Assembly: GCA_911728455.2 (NCBI GenBank)
Contig: OU452222.1
Location: 3,291,592 to 3,355,591, forward strand
DNA: 64,000 nt
From: Marthasterias glacialis
Lineage: Eukaryota; Echinodermata; Asteroidea; Forcipulatida; Asteriidae
Direction: 5' to 3'
The notes beneath the pieces were generated by a model. The model saw only the letters and a list, made by a program, of their open reading frames with translations, was not told the DNA's origin and searched no databases. Of the stretch, positions 22,337-35,138 are shown piece by piece. The translations under genes were made by a program, and so were the position numbers. Position 1 is the first letter of the stretch, and each line of letters starts with the position of its first letter.

Positions 22337-23685
22337 GTTCCTAGAAAATAATACCTTCAAGGCTGGATTCCTCGTCAGTAAGAGCCGCATTTAAGAGTCC
22401 ACTCTTGTAATTTTTACACACTGTAGATCAAAAAAAGACTGTTATTAGAATATTTTCACCGAGGCACCAAGGTCAAAACTAGGACAACAGAGTTTTCAAT
22501 GGCCTTCATGGGGCCACTATTACAAAGCACGCAAATTAAAACCTTAACTTCTCCAGAATAACTTTTCTCTTAAATGATTCTAATTGAAACCTTTCTGTTG
22601 GGAATTATTTCATCTCCTGTTACAGACTGAAACTGAAATGTCTGACATTGAGTCATTGCTCGGAAGTCAGTTTATTTCAGAGAACTTTCCCAGAATGAAT
22701 CAATCCAAAGTCAATGCTTGGTACATCACACTTTTCATGGTTATTCAGCTGCTGGCCAGCTTAGACCTAAGCCTTCTCCATTGGGAAAGGTGCAAGATTG
22801 CAGGGGAATAAAAAAAATCTATCGTTTCACCTTCACTTTTAAAATGAATCTTTGTTACACTGACGGCCATCTGCATATATGGATTGTAAATCCAGCAAAA
22901 CACTTGTAGCCCGTTAACGTGTCACCCTAGATTCTCCATCAGGGAAGTCTCGCTGGCTGTAACTCACACCTGGGCATTTCTAGATGGAAACTGCCAAGCA
23001 CAATGCCAGAGCACGTAGCAATGTGAGAGAGAGCGTCGCCCGCTTTCTGCATGGTTTGTGTACGGCTACATTGCCATGCCTTTCACTTGCCCCGGTTAAT
23101 TCCAGTCGGTAATTCCATGAATGGATCGAATTCTCCTAATCAGTCGCTCACGCACTGACTTGGTGAGCGTGTGCTGGTATTGTATTCACCAATTTAGTGT
23201 GGCTGGTGTTTTCTTGGTTGTTAAACCACAACATTTGGCAACCAGCACTGCCGCACTGTGCCTATTCCCAAGTTAACCATAGCATTGAAGTTAGCCCCTC
23301 ATAAAATTAAATCAATTTGGATATTGACAGTGTGACAAAGCTTTAACATGTGCATTTCTTGGTTGACTTGTGAATCGTATTTTTATGGGTAGTTCTTTCT
23401 CTCAAACAAAGAAATTCCTTTTCCTAGTTTCTTTGATGCAAGACAAATTGTATTTTTTAAGTTTGGGGAACTGGTGTGGATCACCTTTTACATATATGTT
23501 TTATTCATTATAAGATATTATATATTTTTTCCCCTCATAATGCAGATGTAAATATAAGCGTTGTTTCTTTGTGACTTACATAAATTGTTTATACACTGGC
23601 TGTTGGAAGATGTCGAAATTAAATGAGAATACATAAGTGTGGCTGTACAACTGAGGAGTTCTGTTGTAATGTACATGTACACCAA
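22337..23685. other. NWD intron 1 stretch, nothing recognised
   Basis: A short GAGGCACCAAGGTCAAAAC segment near 22462 hints at a CAGGCC-family fragment. Otherwise featureless. Confidence 0.4.
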
Positions 23686-23864
23686 CAGGCCCGATTGCTT
23701 TGTTCTCGAAAGGGCACAGGCACCAAGACATTTTCTTCTGGATAAAGGGCACCTTTATGAAGAAATTTGTAAGTTTCTATTGGAACATTTCAAGGGCACC
23801 AAGGCAATGACCAGGGGCAACGGAGGCAATTGCCTCCGTTGCCTCCCGTGTAGTATCAGACCTT
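23686..23864 (+). mobile_element. CAGGCC-family element, copy 2
   Basis: A 179-bp copy, the same length as 12344-12522, starting CAGGCCCGATTGC and ending TATCAGACCTT. Flanks CACCAA (23680-23685) and CATCAA (23865-23870) match at 5 of 6 positions. Confidence 0.75.
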
Positions 23865-24439
23865 CATCAATGCAATGCACTTTTGTAACAGCACATTCGT
23901 TTATAAATGTTATGTGTAGAAACACAGATGAGGAGGGTAGGAAATGTGATTAGGATTCTTTATTGGTTCCACTGCTAAATGAAGATACAGTGAAGTCTTC
24001 AAGCGAGTATTTGAACATTTCACTCTGTACATCACGTCTTGTAATTGATCAATCAATGAATGTACTTTCCTGATACTAATCACACGATGAGCTGACAGTT
24101 TTAGAGATTATTATTTTAGTCTGTCTTGACTCGAGGAGATGGCATCAACCAACTCCTTGAGGTTCAAGAACCTTTTGCTGTAAATGTCAAACGAGGGCTC
24201 ACTTCCAGGGAGACACTCACAGACGTACACAAATCTCAGGATTATCAGAAGTTCATTCTTGACTGAGTTGCTGTTAACACACAGGACTGGTCCTGGCATC
24301 ATCTCTCAAACCTCTTTCTGTAAGACGTTGTCTCTTTTTCTTAGCCTGTTTTTCAGGTACTTTCCTGATTTCGGAAGGTCTCTCATTCGCTGTCCCTTCT
24401 CTGAAGATTCATGTTTTTCCCCATTTTCTAATTCATTCG

Positions 24440-24530
24440 CATCGGTTCCAAAGGCTAGCACTGTGAGATACTCTTCTAGCTTTTCCCTGGTACTGCTGCA
24501 CTTTGGAACTCCCTACCTGTATGATTTTGT
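24440..24530 (+). pseudogene. Possible LINE reverse-transcriptase end fragment
   Basis: One frame reads LFPGTAALWNSLPV then a stop, reminiscent of the conserved ALWNSLP motif near the end of many non-LTR reverse transcriptases. Flanks are degraded. Weak evidence from a single motif. Confidence 0.25.
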
Positions 24531-24684
24531 TTTCTTCACAATCTTACAATCTACCACAGTTCAGGAGGAACAGTTAATATCTCCCTTTACCATTTCTCTA
24601 TATTTTTCTCGACTTTGGTGACCTTCTGGCTGTGGGCAATTATTGGATATATATATATTTTTTTTTTAAAGAGGCACCAACGAC

Positions 24685-24935
24685 AAGACCAGGGCAACAT
24701 GATTGCTTCGTTAAAGTTGGGGAGGTAGAGCCTTCTGCTCTACCAGCCAGGCTTCTGATGGATGATACCCAAGCCTACATCCTTACGGACCCCGACTGTA
24801 AAGGGGGTAACACTGTTTCAGCCCCAAGAGTAGGTGGCAACGGCCCCTAAAAAAACAGTTGATTTGTAGCCCACACGTCAAGTGGCTTACTGGCCTTGTG
24901 TGTCTGGCGACTTGCATAAAATTAAAAAAATAAAT
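24685..24935 (+). repeat. Unclassified repeat-like segment
   Basis: Begins with GAGGCACCAACGACAAGACC, similar to CAGGCC-family interiors. It ends with CCACACGTCAAGTGGC...TGGCCTTGTG, similar to CCACACCTTAAGTGGC near 36951, followed by an A-rich tail. The retrotransposon-like tail is suggestive only. Confidence 0.3.
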
Positions 24936-25144
24936 AAAATAAAAAATTACCGCCGTGGTCTCCGTGAAATTCTGGCCTGTTGTTATTCCTGAAATGTGAA
25001 ATTCTCTTTAAACAATTTGGATTTTGTGTTTCTACATTTGGATGACTACTTCCAGACAGAACAAGCAATGACAAATACATTCAGTAAACTGTTCTTATTC
25101 AACTGATGGTTTCACATGTACTTCATCTGGACAAAACCATATAA

Positions 25145-25242
25145 CACTTTAAAAAATGTCCCATAGACTTTTCTTATGGATGTGCCCACCACAAAATGAA
25201 AATGGCCTTGCCCTCTCAAAGATGAAATTCGGGGCCTGTAAC
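25145..25242 (-). repeat. GGCCTGGAATTTCATC-type fragment
   Basis: The minus strand reads GGCCCCGAATTTCATC then TTTGAGAGGGCAAGGCCATT, matching the start of the elements at 33750-33890 and 54366-54533. The other end is missing. Confidence 0.55.
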
Positions 25243-28090
25243 AATTAAGAAAATAGGAGCAAAGAAAAAAAAATTGCCTGCTGATAATGTAAAGGAGCAT
25301 ACAAAAAGGTAATAGTGCTCAAATTTTTCAGTTTAAGATCTGATTGAGAATAATTTCAGATTAGCCAGCTTGAAGTTTGTGTCATTAAAAAAAAACTAAG
25401 AACATTTGTATTTTTAAACCTAGTATTTTGAGAAAAACCTGGTATTTTGAGCATGCACATTAAGTGTTGCAGCCCGGTAATTTTTTTTTTTATCTTGAAC
25501 TCTCTTTGAAGAGGGTGAACAACTTTTGTTAACTATCTGTTTCGATGGTGGGTTGTCTACAAAACTTTCAACCTTGCCTAAGATTTTGCTGAAGAGCACA
25601 GTGAAGTAGCCGGGGAGGGGGTCAAAGAGGGGACATCTCGGGGGTCAAAGAGGGGCAGCTTGGGGGTCTTCAACTGCTGCAGTTGTGACAGGGTTTTTTT
25701 CAGACTGAAATATTTCTCTGGAAGATTAGTGTTAGCATGAACTTGATAATCAGTGAGCTCTCACTTTATTTCAGATTGAATATTATCAATGTCTTGATAA
25801 TTACATGTACCACTACCAGTTCAGTACTTTGTAAATAATTCTTTTTACCCCCCTAGTGGTAATCTTAGAAGAATCAGTCTGTGTTAAGTCTGTGAATCTA
25901 ATAAGAGCCCTTCTTTTTACAGGGTCAGACAAAATGTGAATAACCGTCTTCCTAAAAGACATAGTTCCTTATGAGACCGAGTGCAAGGTTTTGCACACAG
26001 GAGAAAAACAATATATTTTGATTACATTGCCACTACACCAGTGTTTACTACACTGTCCCTTTCTTGTACTATGTATGTAGTTTCATTAGACTAGATAAGA
26101 CAATGTACTTTATGAAGTGTATGGTGATTTGAAAGGCCCATGGTGCTATGAGAGACCTTTCCGCTTGAGATGATGGATGTTTACTTGCTCTAAGAGGATT
26201 AGTTCCTGCTGATGTTTGTCCAAACCTATCTGCTGCCCTCTGTCAATGGACTCTGCCCAACCAACAAACAAGCTGCCATGGTCATCACCATGATCACCCA
26301 CAATGCACCATGGGGGTTTGTGAATGCATGCAGAATGCCTGCTTTGTGAATACTGATCTGTGTGCCTGTGGTGTTCTCACATATTAGATAATAAGGCAAT
26401 GGTGCAGGTATGTGTACAACCAGGGGTGTATAGACTACTTGCTCCCGTGTACATGTAGGTAGAAGTAGAGTGGCAGTACACGTACTGTATGGGACTGTAG
26501 TCTGGGGTCTTCCTGTGATCCACACGGCTGGGCAAACTGCCAAGGCATCCCACCATGTAACCCCTTCTCTCATCGCTGTACATCCATTCTCCATGCATTT
26601 TGTCTCTGCACCAAGGAGGACAAAATCCCTGTGAACCAGGGCCTTTATTTCCAGTCAATATACAGCCTGGGACACACTAACAATCTGGCCTGGCGTAGGG
26701 GGGCTGATTCTGTATCGTACGGGACTCAACCCGAGCCAGGGTTTCCTCCGTGGGTTAATTTATCCAGCCAGCAGGGTATCCAAGCAAGGAGCGGCGGAGT
26801 GGTGCGTGAGGGGCATCTTGCCAGTGTGTGAGACGGATCATCATCATGGGCACCTGGTGAGTATGTAGTAAGAAGGCGTGTGTGTGGACAGATTGTTCCT
26901 TCATCTTGTATTTTGACAGGCTTTACTTCATGTCAGACTGTGCTATCAACTTGATACCACGGGACGCATCATAAATTTATGCTGATGGGGAACTCGTGTC
27001 TGTAATTGATTTCAGAATTTAAATTTATAATACAATTCCACTATGATTGGCTGATCGAGATGGTTTATTGAGGAATTGCAGAAAGGCTGATCTGACTTGT
27101 GGCTTGATCGTTTCAGTTCCTGGTTGTTGTTTTGAGTGTGTTGAAAGCAATGTTGTTGAGATAACATGGTGTCATCACTGTATTATGGGTGGGTGTTATT
27201 CAAAATGGATTTCTTAATTATCGTCATAGCTCAGTGCTTTTTTTATATTGAGTGTAGTCATTTATCATTGGCATGAACAGACAAATATTCTACATGAAAC
27301 ATTTACGGAGAGGATCCGTAATAAACTGATGGTACTCTCAAGTACGTTGAAAGTGTTAATTTTCACAAGTTGGTTATGGTGTGGTTTGATTCGTAAAGAG
27401 TTGATACAGTCTTGGTTTGGGTGAAGAAAACATTTGTTCCCTCAGGTTTTCAAGAAATATTGTCAACAAACTTACACGTAAAACATGAGAAACAATGTTT
27501 TTGTTATAACAGATTGTACAGATGTTGTCTACATTTGATGTTTACTCACCTGTCAACTGATTTCTTAATTATTTCTGTCTTTGGTGAGTAAACATCTTGA
27601 AGATTTAAAACAAACAGAACATTTAATTTAAGAAAGTAGATTCAAATTGAAAAATAAAAATAAAATAACAACTAGTTTATTTGCATGCAATAATAAAAAC
27701 CTGAGTGACTTTTGCAGACTTGCAACTGAAGACACAAAACAAAAAATAATAATAATAAAATAAATCCTAATGTTATAACAAATTGGTGTTCTTTTTTTCA
27801 TAAACTGCACAACTGAAAGTGATTTTTGTAGTGAAAACTGAACACCAAAATCGTGTACATTTTATCAGCTATTGAACAGACTGTATTGTGTCGATTAATT
27901 TGTGGAAATTTGATAATGATTTAGACAGACCCATCAATTGATTGAAAGATAAATGTACAGCATTGGTAATGGAAAACTGGTTAGAAAGAACCAGCACCAG
28001 TCCTCCCGAGAAATAGTTTCATCTGTAAGACTGTCAGGGTTGAGGAAAAAGCATTTGGAGACCTCTTTGCTTGTTTCGATTGGAAATAAG
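25243..28090. other. NWD intron 1 stretch, little recognised
   Basis: A small imperfect repeat GGGGTCAAAGAGGGG occurs twice near 25618-25660. Overlapping minus frames of 122 and 93 codons near 26226-26658 show no domain. No exon was recognised. Confidence 0.4.
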
Positions 28091-28273
28091 CCTGATGAGA
28101 TTGAACATGCCCCAAGGGCAAGGGCATCGAGGCATTTTCTTTCCTTGATAAAGGGCACCTCTCTATGAGGAAATTGTAAATTTCTATTGGAACATTTCAA
28201 AGTCACCGAGGCAGTGACCAGGGGCATGGAGGCAAATGCCTCCGTTGCCTCCATGAAGTATCTGTCAGGCCTG
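28091..28273 (+). mobile_element. CAGGCC-family element, copy 3
   Basis: Carries the family body (GGGCAAGGGCATCGAGGC, AAATTGTAAATTTC, GGAACATTTCAAAGTCACC) and ends TGTCAGGCCTG. The left terminus is diverged and no target duplication was found. Confidence 0.65.
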
Positions 28274-28643
28274 GTGGAGGAGTGGATTATCCTAAATATA
28301 ATGGCGTTCTTTCCCTGAACTTAATTTGGTACTGAAATGGCATATTGGCATGTTGTTCACGTACATTATTTTTGAGAAAACCACTTCATTCCATGATCAA
28401 TTTATTCCCTCATTCTTCTTTGTATATTTTGTTACATAATTGTTGGTGAAACACTTGTGAAGCGTAATTTCTGTAAATGGGCAGTTTGAAAACATAACCA
28501 TACCCTTGACCAAGGTGGCCACCTGGTTGTTCATACAAGTAGTTTTATTGTTGTAATGACCTATATAGAAGTTGTTAATGATAGAGGAACAGACTGAAGT
28601 GGTTGTTGTTCAACAACTTGCCTTTCACATATAGCACAGTCAT

Positions 28644-28752
28644 GTCATGACCGAGTGGTCTAGCGCATCAGACTCAAGACCCAAGGGAGTATGGGTTCAA
28701 GTTCAAATCCAGGTCGTGGCACTTGTGTCCTTGGGCAAGACAAGTACGCTTG
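28644..28752 (+). mobile_element. SINE family C head, truncated
   Basis: GACCGAGTGGTCTAGCGC and a degraded B box (GTTCAAATCCAGG) are followed by CTTGTGTCCTTGGGCAAGA, the same junction as in the SINEs at 11318 and 47661. The 3' part is replaced by another repeat. Confidence 0.65.
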
Positions 28753-28764
28753 GTACTCATCATC

Positions 28765-28945
28765 CATGGTGCACAGGCCTTGAATTTCCCTCTTGAAGGG
28801 GCTCAGCAATTTTCCTATGGCAAGGGGCACTCTTATGAGGAAAACGTAAATTTGTATTAGATCTTTGCAAAGGGCACCACAGCACAAGCACCAGGGCACT
28901 GTGGCAATTGCTGTGGGTGCCGCACGTGGGTATTAATGCCTGGGT
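28765..28945 (+). mobile_element. Diverged CAGGCC-family relative
   Basis: CAGGCCTTGAATTTCC starts a copy containing AAGGGGCACTCTTATGAGG, AAAGGGCACCACAGC and CAATTGCTGTGGGTGCC. The architecture is as in the CAGGCC family but the sequence is diverged. The right terminus is unclear. Confidence 0.5.
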
Positions 28946-29219
28946 GTATTGATGGGTAGAGATTGTTGATGTGAATGATTAGCAACCTGTGCGCCCATTT
29001 GGCTTTTGGTGATGCATACTCCAAAGGAGTTGAGATGAATAAGGGTGCTTATTGACACAGGAAACTGGGTGAAAAAGTGCCTAATTAATGCCTATTAATT
29101 ATTATAATTAATACACGTACTTGGTTGTCTTGGTGTTTATTTACAAAGATAAACTACAGGGATACATGTTAACCAACCCTTTCCTCACAGACCATCAACC
29201 CCTGTAATGACTTTTCAAA

Positions 29220-29688
29220 ATAGACCGATCCAGTAAGCCCCGCCTGCTAACGTATTGACCAATCACAGCCTTGACAATGCCACTGAAAGTCTGACAAAAG
29301 TCCGACGCGTTAAAATTCCATTAGAAAAGTAAACAAACCGCCGCCATTGTTCTGACACGCAACAGCACACACGACTGTACTGACTTTTGTTTTGTGTTAA
29401 TTTTTTCGTAAAATCTGGTGGTGCAAATCCCACAGCAGTGGTCCCTGTACAGTCGTGTAAAAGTGGTTTAACGGTGTTCCTGTCTGCGTTGTTCTTTAGA
29501 CTCAATGCACTGCTCAAAAGGCCACAAACCTAAACCTATACCGTTTACAAAAACAATGTACATGTGTGTACTGTATCCGATACGTGTGGGCCGCAACCGA
29601 ACCACCGCTGCAATCGTGGCAAGAAAGTCACACCGTGTGCTGTTGCTAGGCAGTTGCTAAGGTAGGCGGGGCTTAATGGATCGGTCTA
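29220..29688. mobile_element. ATAGACCGATCCA TIR element
   Basis: The left end ATAGACCGATCCAGTAAGCC and CCGCCT is mirrored at the right by AGGCGGGGCTTAATGGATCG and GTCTAT, a TIR of about 28 bp. The 469-bp interior has only an 84-codon open frame with no recognised domain. Nonautonomous DNA transposon of unknown superfamily. Confidence 0.75.
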
Positions 29689-30174
29689 TTACATAACTGC
29701 CTTTGCATTCATCTCAGTTTGCGCTGTCTTCCAAGAAAACCCCATAAAGATCGATCTACATGTACCTTTCACAAACCAAATTCTAGTCAGGTGAAATTTC
29801 AGGATTGACCCCTCATCATCATCACTGGAGCACAGAGTGGAAATAATGCATGAGAGATCATGCTGTGGGAAGCTGTCTTTGGCAGAATGCTCTGATCTAT
29901 TCCAGGAAAGCGCTATTCTGAGTGGGTACTATGACCTGCATGCCCCCCTTTGCCAGTTCACTCTCTATTCCCCTTCCTTCTAATCTACTCTTGAACGATC
30001 ATTTGGGATTAAAAGGTTAATTGGCTGATGTTGCTCTTTCTAATCTCTTTTAATAGTACAAGAGTTGTTTAATGTCAGTAGAGTTAGCATGTCATGCCCT
30101 TGAAAGGTTTACCATGTAAGCAGTGTATAAATCGGTGCAGGTCAATTTTTTTGTATATCAAAATATGAACAGTG

Positions 30175-30513
30175 TTAAAGCCCCTGTGTGAACAACACAT
30201 ATACCTTACATGGTCTAAAGATAATGACGGTAGAAAACTTTCCTTGAAATATTTCTGTCTGAAGTGTTATCATTTTTTAAATAATGAATGAAGTAATATC
30301 CAAAATTAGTTTTCGTCTCGGTGAGAAGAAGACTAATTTATTATACTTTATTCTATAGGAATGCATACAAAAATGCATTTTTACCGTTTTTTCGCAAATG
30401 AAACAACGAAATGAGCTGACGTTTTCACAGGTTGGTTTTATTACAAATATCTTGATTTGTGCAATGTATGGAAGCTTTACAGTCAGTTTATCAATGTTGA
30501 GCTGGGGCTTTAA
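30175..30513. mobile_element. TTAAAGCC-ended element, copy A
   Basis: Starts TTAAAGCCC and ends GGGGCTTTAA, so TTAA lies at both ends. The body contains GGTAGAAAACTTTCCTTG, CAAATGAAACAACGAAATG and ATCTTGATTTGTGC, shared with 42965-43293 and 62116-62479. TTAA at both ends would fit a piggyBac-type target, but this is inference. Confidence 0.72.
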
Positions 30514-30689
30514 GTGTGGCCTTAGAACAATTTGCCGTAATCAAATTTTCAGTATTGAATTTTAAGTATTCAACATTGTACATCTGATGTTTATATGCCG
30601 TTTGTTTTGTTTTTTCAGTCAAAGGCAAGTGTTCAAAATTTAATATTGGATTTTGACAATTGAGGATTGAATATTGGGAATCCGAATTG

Positions 30690-30860
30690 CAGGCCTTGAT
30701 CTTAACCAAGGCCATTGGCCTCATGCCCTGTCGAGTTGGCCAGCATGCCCTTCAGAAAAATTGCACTGTCACTACCAACTTGGCCAGCATGCCCATTTTT
30801 ACAATTTCTCTGATTTGGCCAGCAAAGGCCTGCCCCCGTTTTTCTTAAGATTGAGGCCTG
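30690..30860 (+). mobile_element. CAGGCC-family element, subfamily 2 copy 1
   Basis: CAGGCCTTGATCTTAACC to TTGAGGCCTG, 171 bp, flanked by perfect GAATTG duplications at 30684-30689 and 30861-30866. The body has three GGCCAGC motifs and differs from the 12344 subfamily, although the ends are the same. Confidence 0.78.
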
Positions 30861-31620
30861 GAATTGGTTATATTGCACAGTTAATATTGAACCTAGCATA
30901 TTGAATATTTTGTGTCCAGTGCTAAACTCACGATGGCAAATATGCAATTTCCTCTCTTTTCAGTAGATTCAATTTTTATTTCATTTATCCTAAATGTATC
31001 AGAATGGTGTCAGCTTGACAGTAACTGCTGTATGCAATTATCATAAAATTGAAATATGTAAAAGGTGTTTACAGTTTTATCCAGGTACATATTCACTGAA
31101 CACTTTCACGCTCAAACAAAGTATTGAAATAAAATGAATTGGATGTGTTGAACAGGCCTCGAAAGAAGCTGCTCATGAACTAAATTGTAATATTCATTTC
31201 CAATGAGAACAGGCTCATTAAATGTTTCTAGTTCATTTGAGTTAATCAAGCGTGTGAAAGAAACCTGTTGCAGGGTTGTCATTGTGTTGAATCAAGTGTA
31301 TTGAAGAATGGAGCAGAGTATGATTTCATTGGCCTTGATATTTAAAACATGACGAAATGCGTTGGCCGTATGCAGAGTTATTAGTGGGAGAGATTTGTAT
31401 AGCCACAGAGCTAGGACCAGAACTGATGTCCGACAATGCTCGCGTGTGTTGGTTCAATCAAAATTTAAATTTCTGAAATAAGTATAGTTTGATCCTCCCT
31501 TAAAAATATTGTTAACAGATTTAAAAACAAAAAATTATCAATGAACTCGAAAAAAAAATGTAAAACAAGACCACTCTTTCTTGACTGTTGTTATAGGAAT
31601 CATCTTGCTAAAGCTTTTAT

Positions 31621-31725
31621 TGAAGCCATCTTGCTGCTCTTTTTTGTTAGTAAAGCCATCTTGCTACTCTTGTTAGACTGTTTGTGCGAAGCCAACTTGC
31701 TAATCTTTTTTGTTGGTGAAGCCAT
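31621..31725 (+). repeat. About 30-bp minisatellite, left part
   Basis: The unit GAAGCCATCTTGCTGCTC plus TTTTTTGTTAGT repeats about three times here. Units resume at 32160-32230 after an intervening TIR element. Confidence 0.65.
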
Positions 31726-32153
31726 GGGCGTGTTTTGGCGATTCTGACCAGAAACAACTTTCTGATGTAAAATTCATTGACCAGAACAGTTTCCGAGAGC
31801 GGCACGAAAATGCATCGGTTACCAGAAACAGTTTGTGATGTAGGTGTACATCTCTTGAAAATTAATATTCTCAAAATATACTGCCTTCATTTTATTTTCA
31901 AATAATGGAACTTAGTCTTTATAGTTTTCTCAACATTATTGGATTGGTACATGTATGCTTCAAGGTTTTTCATTTTTGTAAGAATTCCGTGGAAATTTTT
32001 CATTAGTTTGTGGAATCCACCATCTTAAAAACAAGCCCTAACGAGCCAACATCGGTTACGCTGCGTCACTGCAGTTGAACCAATCACGCGAAAACACTTA
32101 ACCTTGGACCGAAGCTCAAACATGTTCCTGGTCAGGGTTGCCAAAACGCGCCC
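31726..32153. mobile_element. GGGCGTGTTTTGGC TIR element inside a minisatellite
   Basis: GGGCGTGTTTTGGC, then TTCTGACCAGAAAC, is mirrored by TTCCTGGTCAGGG then TTGCCAAAACGCGCCC. The element is 428 bp. Minisatellite units lie on both sides, which fits insertion into the array. Confidence 0.72.
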
Positions 32154-33631
32154 TGTCTGTTACACTTGTTTGACTGTCAGTGAAGCCATCTTGCCCCTCT
32201 TTTTGTCAGTGAAGCCATCTTGTTTTTCTCCCATCTCAAACCGAAGCTAGAGGGAAAACTAGTCGGAGCCCTTTCTGATTTATAAGAATCAGCATTCTTT
32301 TGCACACAGGGAACCTGACAAAGTTGGCAGTGCCCAGTGTAAAAGTTATCAACTCAATGCCATTTACCTGTGGTGCAATGGTTTTTGGAGTTCAAAAGTT
32401 TGGGTATTTAATGGTACAGCTGATGGATTTTGATAAATTCATAAAGGTGTCACCCTGAAAGTTAATTAAGTCTCGTTTAACATAAAATGTAATATTTCAA
32501 AGACTGTAGAAACGCAGCATGAGGAACTTCAACTTATTTGGTTAGATTTTACCTGTTTACTTTGGATCAAAACCTGAAGCATTGTTTTCTCTCTTCAAAG
32601 ATTTATTATTCCCTCACCAGCGTAAATCGTTCGTGTTTTCTTTTCTACTTTTACCCACTCAATGTACTTGAGTAATCTCCCTAGATAACAAAGGAAATGG
32701 AGCTAGACCGCAATATCCGTTTAAAATTCCCATGAGTCCCAGTGGTTTGTACAAAATGCTAAATAAACAGTCAATGCTGTGCCTGAACCACGCCCCCCCC
32801 CATCATTCCCAACCGCTCATTGGGAAAACAGACCTTGTGGTTTTGTTCCTTTGAATCTGATGTACTTCTAATTTAATCAGTTTAAAAGAAAGATACAACA
32901 GTTGCAATGACCTGTTTGAAAAATCACTTGTCATTTTATTGCAATAATAGAGGCTTGAATAGTTCACTTGGAGTGAATTTCTTCACTAGAAAATGGTAGT
33001 ACGAGACTATAAAGAAATAAATTATTTGTGTCATTGGTGAAATCATGTTGCTAGTTTATTTTTTATAACCAGTGACAAAACAATGTTTGAAAACAGAGTA
33101 AAGTGAAGTGTTGTAAAATGTTCAATATTTTTCACAAATACATGAATGTTATGAGAGGCTTATGGTTTGATGAATGTTATGTCCGATTTTATAATTTATT
33201 GTTTTCAAGGAAATTTCATTTTAAAGTAATTTCTGCTCTATGCCTCTGAATCCAGTCATTTGTTCGATACATATTTTGTTTATATAAGAAGAACTTTTTT
33301 GCCATGAAGGAAAATATGCCTTGCCTCTTCATGGATGAAATTCAAGGTCCTCCTTGCCCAAGAGAATGCAGCCCTTCATTACTTGTGCATTTTGCATCAA
33401 ACCAGGGAGGAAAAAACACAGAATATTGGGAGTATTGAGTCGAGAAAGTGTCTTCTCTTGTGTGAAATTTGACTGGTTATAAGCTCACCTTCACAACCTT
33501 GTACAGGTGTGTGACCTGAAAGGTTGAGTAGTCAATTTTTGGAATTTTATTTTATTGTGTGGTACACATGAACAGTCCATTATATCCTTGGTTCAAATCT
33601 CCAGTCTTTAATGTGGTAGCTCATATTAACA
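32154..33631. other. Minisatellite remainder, then featureless intron
   Basis: Two more GTGAAGCCATCTTG units end at about 32230. The rest is AT-rich; a GATGAAATTCAAGGTCC segment near 33334 may be a GGCCTGGAATTTCATC-family scrap. Confidence 0.4.
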
Positions 33632-33670
33632 ACAACAACAACAACAACAACAACAACCACAACCACAACC
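33632..33670 (+). repeat. (AAC)n microsatellite
   Basis: About 8 AAC units plus diverged ACAACC units. Confidence 0.9.
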
Positions 33671-33749
33671 GTATACTGTTAAATTCCTTATGATTGGTGC
33701 AGAGGTTTTTCCACCAATACACAGCCAACAATAACTGTTTAATGTGACC

Positions 33750-33890
33750 GGCCTGGTATTTCATCTTTGAGAGGGCAAGGCCATGTTCATTTTCAGAGGA
33801 TATTTTTGAGACTTTTGAAGGGGCACCAAGGCCAAGACCAGGGCAACAGAGACCATGGCCTCCGTGTCCTCTGTGCTGTTCCAGGCCTAC
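33750..33890 (+). mobile_element. GGCCTGGTATTTCATC-type element
   Basis: Begins CGGCCTGGTATTTCATC and ends TGTTCCAGGCCTA. The interior has GAGAGGGCAAGGCCATG, AGGGGCACCAAGGCC and a CCTCCGTG segment. It is a shorter relative of the CAGGCC family. The target duplication is not clear. Confidence 0.6.
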
Positions 33891-35138
33891 TGTTCTAGAA
33901 ATTGGCTCAAACAGCTTCACCTAAAAGCCTGTTTGTGTTTGCAATGTTGAATGTTTGGAGAAAATTTCCCTTTATTACAGTTAAAGCAGTTGTCAAAGTA
34001 ATTAGAATATGTGACAAATTTGTATGGAGATGGTTTTAAGATATTAATATGTCGTTATCAAAGTTACAAATTTTCTTCAATCAACACAGTCTCCCCCCAC
34101 TCCTTCATTATGAGAGGCCAATCATAGGTGTATGTTTGTGATATCGATAATTTTGTAAAAGCCCCTTAAGTTTATTATCAACAGTCACTCTGATTTTCAT
34201 CGCCACTATTTGCCTTTGCCTATTTATTTAATCCCCAGTATATGCCTGGGCTATAGCCCAACCAGTCAGCATACAATTAATAATCTTTTGATGCTTTTCT
34301 TCAAATGCTCTCAAGTGTTTTTTTTTTTTTTTTCCCCACCTCTACGATGTCAAATTTACTTTGGGTCTACACGAATTCTCACAGCACGAGCAAACACCCA
34401 GGCATTGAAGTGTTTCATCCGTTGTTGTGATTGAAGCATGCAATTGGTTACCCCCTTGGTGTGTGCTAGGAAGCCGCCATGCATACCCCCCTATGCCTGT
34501 TGGCCTCTTACACACACACCGGCTAAGCACTACCAAGACAACCAAAGGGTCATTGATCAATTGACGTCATCACACCCATAGTCACTATTTGTTCAGGGTG
34601 CCTCTGTTTAACACTCCTTGTCTCACCACTTACCTCAACCAAGGAGATTAACATGGGTTCTAGTAAGAAGGTTGACACAATACAGGTCTAGCAGGCAACG
34701 ATGGCTTTTTGTTGTTGTCACAGTTCAATATGGGTATGAATAAGGAAGCTTGTTCTCTTCATGGGAGAGGTCTGAATCGTCTGTGCATAGAAACCATGGA
34801 TAGAACCTGTACTTCTGCGACGAAAGCGAGGGATAAGAGGTGGGGGTGTGAAGGGGAGTCAAAAGCCAATGGATTCCCAAATCTAAATTTTAAAGTCAGT
34901 AAAGTCCATTATAAAATAGTACATACACCTGTAGTACTTTTACCTCATTTGTCCTGACTTGTAAGAAAGGAGTTATTGTATGCTGGACTGGGGTTTGGGC
35001 AAATGGTTCAGATCGGACAGGGACTGAGAAATAAATCAAACTGAATAAACCCTTTTTCAATATGGGATTTGTTCACAGTCTAAAAAGAGTGAAACCACCA
35101 CACAATTTTGTCAGTTACATACATGTATGAAGGATTCC
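33891..35138. other. NWD intron 1 stretch, nothing recognised
   Basis: A poly-T run at 34319-34333 and short open frames only. Confidence 0.4.

Noticed and set aside
24184-24621. 145-codon Ser/Phe-rich ORF
   Set aside because: No coherent protein family; only a short alternative frame shows a LINE-like ALWNSLP motif, which is listed as a weak fragment.
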